Source of the DNA: Streptomyces sp. BK340
GTDB taxonomy: Bacteria; Actinomycetota; Actinomycetes; Streptomycetales; Streptomycetaceae
Reading direction: 5' to 3'
Assembly (NCBI RefSeq): GCF_007827595.1
Contig: NZ_VISR01000021.1
Location: forward strand, 1 to 64,000
DNA length: 64,000 nucleotides
The position numbers and the translations under genes were made by a program. The notes under the pieces are model-generated. The model had not been told where the DNA came from. It did no database searches and was given only the letters and a program-made list of their open reading frames with translations. Positions 62,265 to 64,000 of this stretch are shown here, in pieces (within the stretch, counting starts at the first letter, position 1; the number at the start of each line of letters is the position of its first letter).

Positions 62265-63110
62265 TCATGCCTCGTCCGGTGAAGACGCCGTTCGGTCGCC
62301 TGCACCTTCCTCCCGGACGGACTGCTGCCCTGGCATCCCATCGGAACCTGCACGGTCGGAGCGAAGCGAGGCCACGGCCGCGCACACCGCCTGCTGGACG
62401 GCGTCGGACATCGGCCGGCCCCGAACCGCAGTCACCAATTCCTCAGCGACCACGGCGAGTTCGGCGTCCGTGTAGTGGGAGGCCGTGACCAGCGCCCGCC
62501 ACGCCTCCCCGGCACTGAGGCTGTACGTCGCCATCAGCACCCCGATGGCCTGATCGATCACGGGGCGCGTGTGCACGGGCCGACGAAGCTGAACGACCTC
62601 GCGCGGGTCATCGTCACCGAACGGGCCATCCTCCGCGGGTGTTGCTGTCGGCACGCCGGGGACGCATGCCGGATGGTCCGGGGCTCGCTGCCGAAGCGTG
62701 AACAGCGGCCAAGTACCTGTGACGCCCAGCAGGCGCTGCACCAGGGGGCTGGCAGCATGGATGGTCACCGTTTTGCCCGCCGCCAGCGCCCGGTGCCGTG
62801 CGGCCAGGAAGCAGCTCAAGCCGGAGCAGTCGCAGAAGGCTGTCCCGCTCAGGTCGAGATCCACACCGTGGGTGCTGCGCTCCACGGCGTCCTGCAGCGC
62901 GGCTTCGAGTGCCGTCTGCACGCTGATGTCGATCTCGCCGCGAATCGTCACACGGACGCGCCCCCCGCGGGGCGACACGTCGATCAGGAGATTCTGCGGC
63001 GCTGCACCGGCCACGGCAGAGCAGCTCCTCACTGGTGATCCGCTCACCATCTCAGCCCCCCTGGCCCGCTGCCTGGGAAGGTTCAGCTCCCACATGGCCG
63101 CCTCCTGCAC
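62265..63110 (-). CDS. STAS-ANTAR signalling protein
   Basis: A 281-residue protein. A STAS domain (VRVTIRGEIDISVQTALEAA, VDLDLSGTAFCDCSGLSCFL) at residues 40-130 resembles anti-sigma-factor antagonists; the phosphorylatable Ser would be in CDCSGLS. An ANTAR domain (VIDQAIGVLMATYSLSAGEA, WRALVTASHYTDAELAVVAE) at about 175-230 is an RNA-binding antiterminator module. The pair suggests control of transcript elongation by stress signalling. Its ANTAR target RNA is not evident nearby. Confidence 0.83.
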   Translation of the reverse strand: MQEAAMWELNLPRQRARGAEMVSGSPVRSCSAVAGAAPQNLLIDVSPRGGRVRVTIRGEIDISVQTALEAALQDAVERSTHGVDLDLSGTAFCDCSGLSCFLAARHRALAAGKTVTIHAASPLVQRLLGVTGTWPLFTLRQRAPDHPACVPGVPTATPAEDGPFGDDDPREVVQLRRPVHTRPVIDQAIGVLMATYSLSAGEAWRALVTASHYTDAELAVVAEELVTAVRGRPMSDAVQQAVCAAVASLRSDRAGSDGMPGQQSVREEGAGDRTASSPDEA

Positions 63111-63189
63111 CGGCGCCCACTGTCTCCGTATTCAGGTTCGGCTCACCGTCCTAGCCTGTCAAGGAATACGGGAAATTTATTTCACCCTT

Positions 63190-63218
63190 TTGGATGCGCG
63201 AATGGTACGTCCTATACT
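63190..63218 (+). promoter_or_regulatory. Strong promoter for a leaderless gene
   Basis: TTGGAT (63190-63195), 17 bp, then TATACT (63213-63218), close to the vegetative consensus. The ATG of the HTH gene follows 6 nt later, so the transcript starts at the start codon. The stretch before it (GGGAAATTTATTTCACCC) is unusually AT-rich for this DNA and may be an UP element or activator site. Confidence 0.7.
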
Positions 63219-63224
63219 GGGCCC

Positions 63225-63536
63225 ATGGGAGAAGTGCCTGAGCCACACACCGGGTGGACGTTCCTCACGAACCACGCCCGGGTCCTCGCTGCGATCGCGA
63301 GCAACAGCCGGCCCCGCGTCCGCGACATCGCCGCGCACTGCAGACTCACCGAACGCGCGGTCCAGAAGATCATTTCTGACCTGGAGGCGGACGGATACCT
63401 CGCCCACAACCGCGAAGGCCGGTCCAACGTCTACCAGATCCAGCCTGGAACCATCCTGCGCCACCCGGCAGAGGCGGCCCTGACCGTGGCGGACCTGCTC
63501 TCCCTCCTCGTCCAGCACGACGCCAAGCACACCTGA
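63225..63536 (+). CDS. Winged helix-turn-helix protein
   Basis: A 103-residue DNA-binding protein. GWTFLTNHARVLAAIASNSR and PRVRDIAAHCRLTERAVQKI, then ISDLEADGYLAHNREGRSNV are a compact MarR/IclR-like winged helix, with YQIQPGTILRHPAEAALTVA after the wing. It is transcribed as a leaderless mRNA from a near-consensus promoter. Target genes unknown. Confidence 0.82.
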   Translation: MGEVPEPHTGWTFLTNHARVLAAIASNSRPRVRDIAAHCRLTERAVQKIISDLEADGYLAHNREGRSNVYQIQPGTILRHPAEAALTVADLLSLLVQHDAKHT

Positions 63537-64000
63537 GGGACCAGAGGGGCCGGTGACAGCCCGACTCAGGTGAGCAACCGTCGCCGTATCCGGGTCGGCG
63601 GCCCGCCGGGATTTGTGGTTCGGCCAAGGCGGCCGACCCGGGCGGCCAGGCGCAACTGTTCGTCTGCGTGTGGCCGCGCAGCAACGCGGGCGCGGCGACT
63701 CGTGCGCAGGCGCGGCTTGCGCAGTCGATGGCGCCGGACGTCGGTCCGCCTCCCCGGCCACCCTGGATTCGCAGCCGACGCCCCGTCCGTCATTGCGGCG
63801 CCCAGCGCTTGGGCGGTGCGGTGCTACGCCGGTCCGGTGGCCGCCGACCGCAGGGGCAAGGCGTTCATGACCGGTACTGAGATCGCAGTCGTGGTCGGCG
63901 TGCTCGTCCCCGCCACCGGGGTGGGCGTGCCGCACGCCGGTGCCTCAGCCTGACCGGGTCGCTCACCAGGTTCTTCCCCGCGTACGTCGCCGTCACAGTA
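63537..64000. other. Terminal stretch without a supported gene
   Basis: Overlapping open frames occur on both strands, but none shows a family motif or ribosome binding site. A 28-codon hydrophobic frame from ATG 63867 (MTGTEIAVVVGVLVPATGVG) is possible but weak. The window ends within this region. Confidence 0.4.

Overview
The window is high-GC actinobacterial DNA, almost certainly from a Streptomyces: third-position GC is very high, GTG starts and leaderless promoters are common, and the gene families are typical of the genus (DUF6480, SpoIIE-type phosphatases, STAS-ANTAR, roadblock, CYTH-CHAD, SUKH-4 immunity, GlxA-type regulators). Many insertion-sequence scraps, frameshifted genes and truncated genes suggest a variable part of the chromosome rather than the conserved core.

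Layout. 0-10 kb: a VOC protein, a secreted tripeptidyl-aminopeptidase-like hydrolase, a beta-propeller/transglutaminase-like pair, a lipase-like protein, two IS5 transposase remnants, and a MarR regulator divergent from a second-type enolase. 10-16 kb: DUF6480, a frameshifted CYTH-CHAD gene, a SpoIIE-type phosphatase and an orphan XylF-like lipoprotein. 16-25 kb: a GntR regulator divergent from a complete sarcosine-to-pyruvate operon (glyA-soxBDAG-sdaA-purU) with a palindromic operator between them. 25-33 kb: a deletion scar joining an imine-reductase-like gene to an HxlR gene, an attenuator-controlled alpha/beta-hydrolase, a SUKH-4 protein, a leaderless methyltransferase, a secreted sialidase-like protein, NUDIX, and a squalene/phytoene-synthase relative. 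33-46 kb: a tRNA-like element, TetR/FAD monooxygenase with operators, PIG-L deacetylase, a GlxA/dehydrogenase pair, a P450, and a MerR-sliding-clamp fusion. 46-53 kb: a second attenuator-controlled gene (GNAT) followed by an extra IF-1 gene, then a sulfonate operon (tauD-ssuCBA-monooxygenase) preceded by a cysteine-type leader peptide. 53-58 kb: pseudogenes, small genes, a branched inverted repeat and a second tRNA-like element. 58-64 kb: a subtilase lipoprotein, ArsR, roadblock, MepB, STAS-ANTAR and a leaderless helix-turn-helix gene.

The most interesting observation is a regulatory cassette present twice, about 20 kb apart (26235-26417 and 45911-46090). Each copy has a promoter resembling those of WhiB7/WblC (an AT-rich stretch just upstream of the -35), a strong ribosome binding site, a 17-codon leader peptide with a WVLPL core, and an identical-stem hairpin whose 3' arm abuts the next start codon and buries its Shine-Dalgarno sequence. 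The genes below are unrelated (an alpha/beta-hydrolase and a GNAT acetyltransferase), so the control element looks portable. The arrangement is that of drug-inducible translational attenuators of resistance genes; this function is inferred, not shown. The second copy is followed by a paralogous IF-1 gene, a further link to ribosome stress.

Other notable points are two 95-nt serine-type tRNA-like RNAs with compensating changes in the variable arm but no normal anticodon loop, a MerR domain fused to sliding-clamp domains 2 and 3, and a MarR-controlled accessory enolase.
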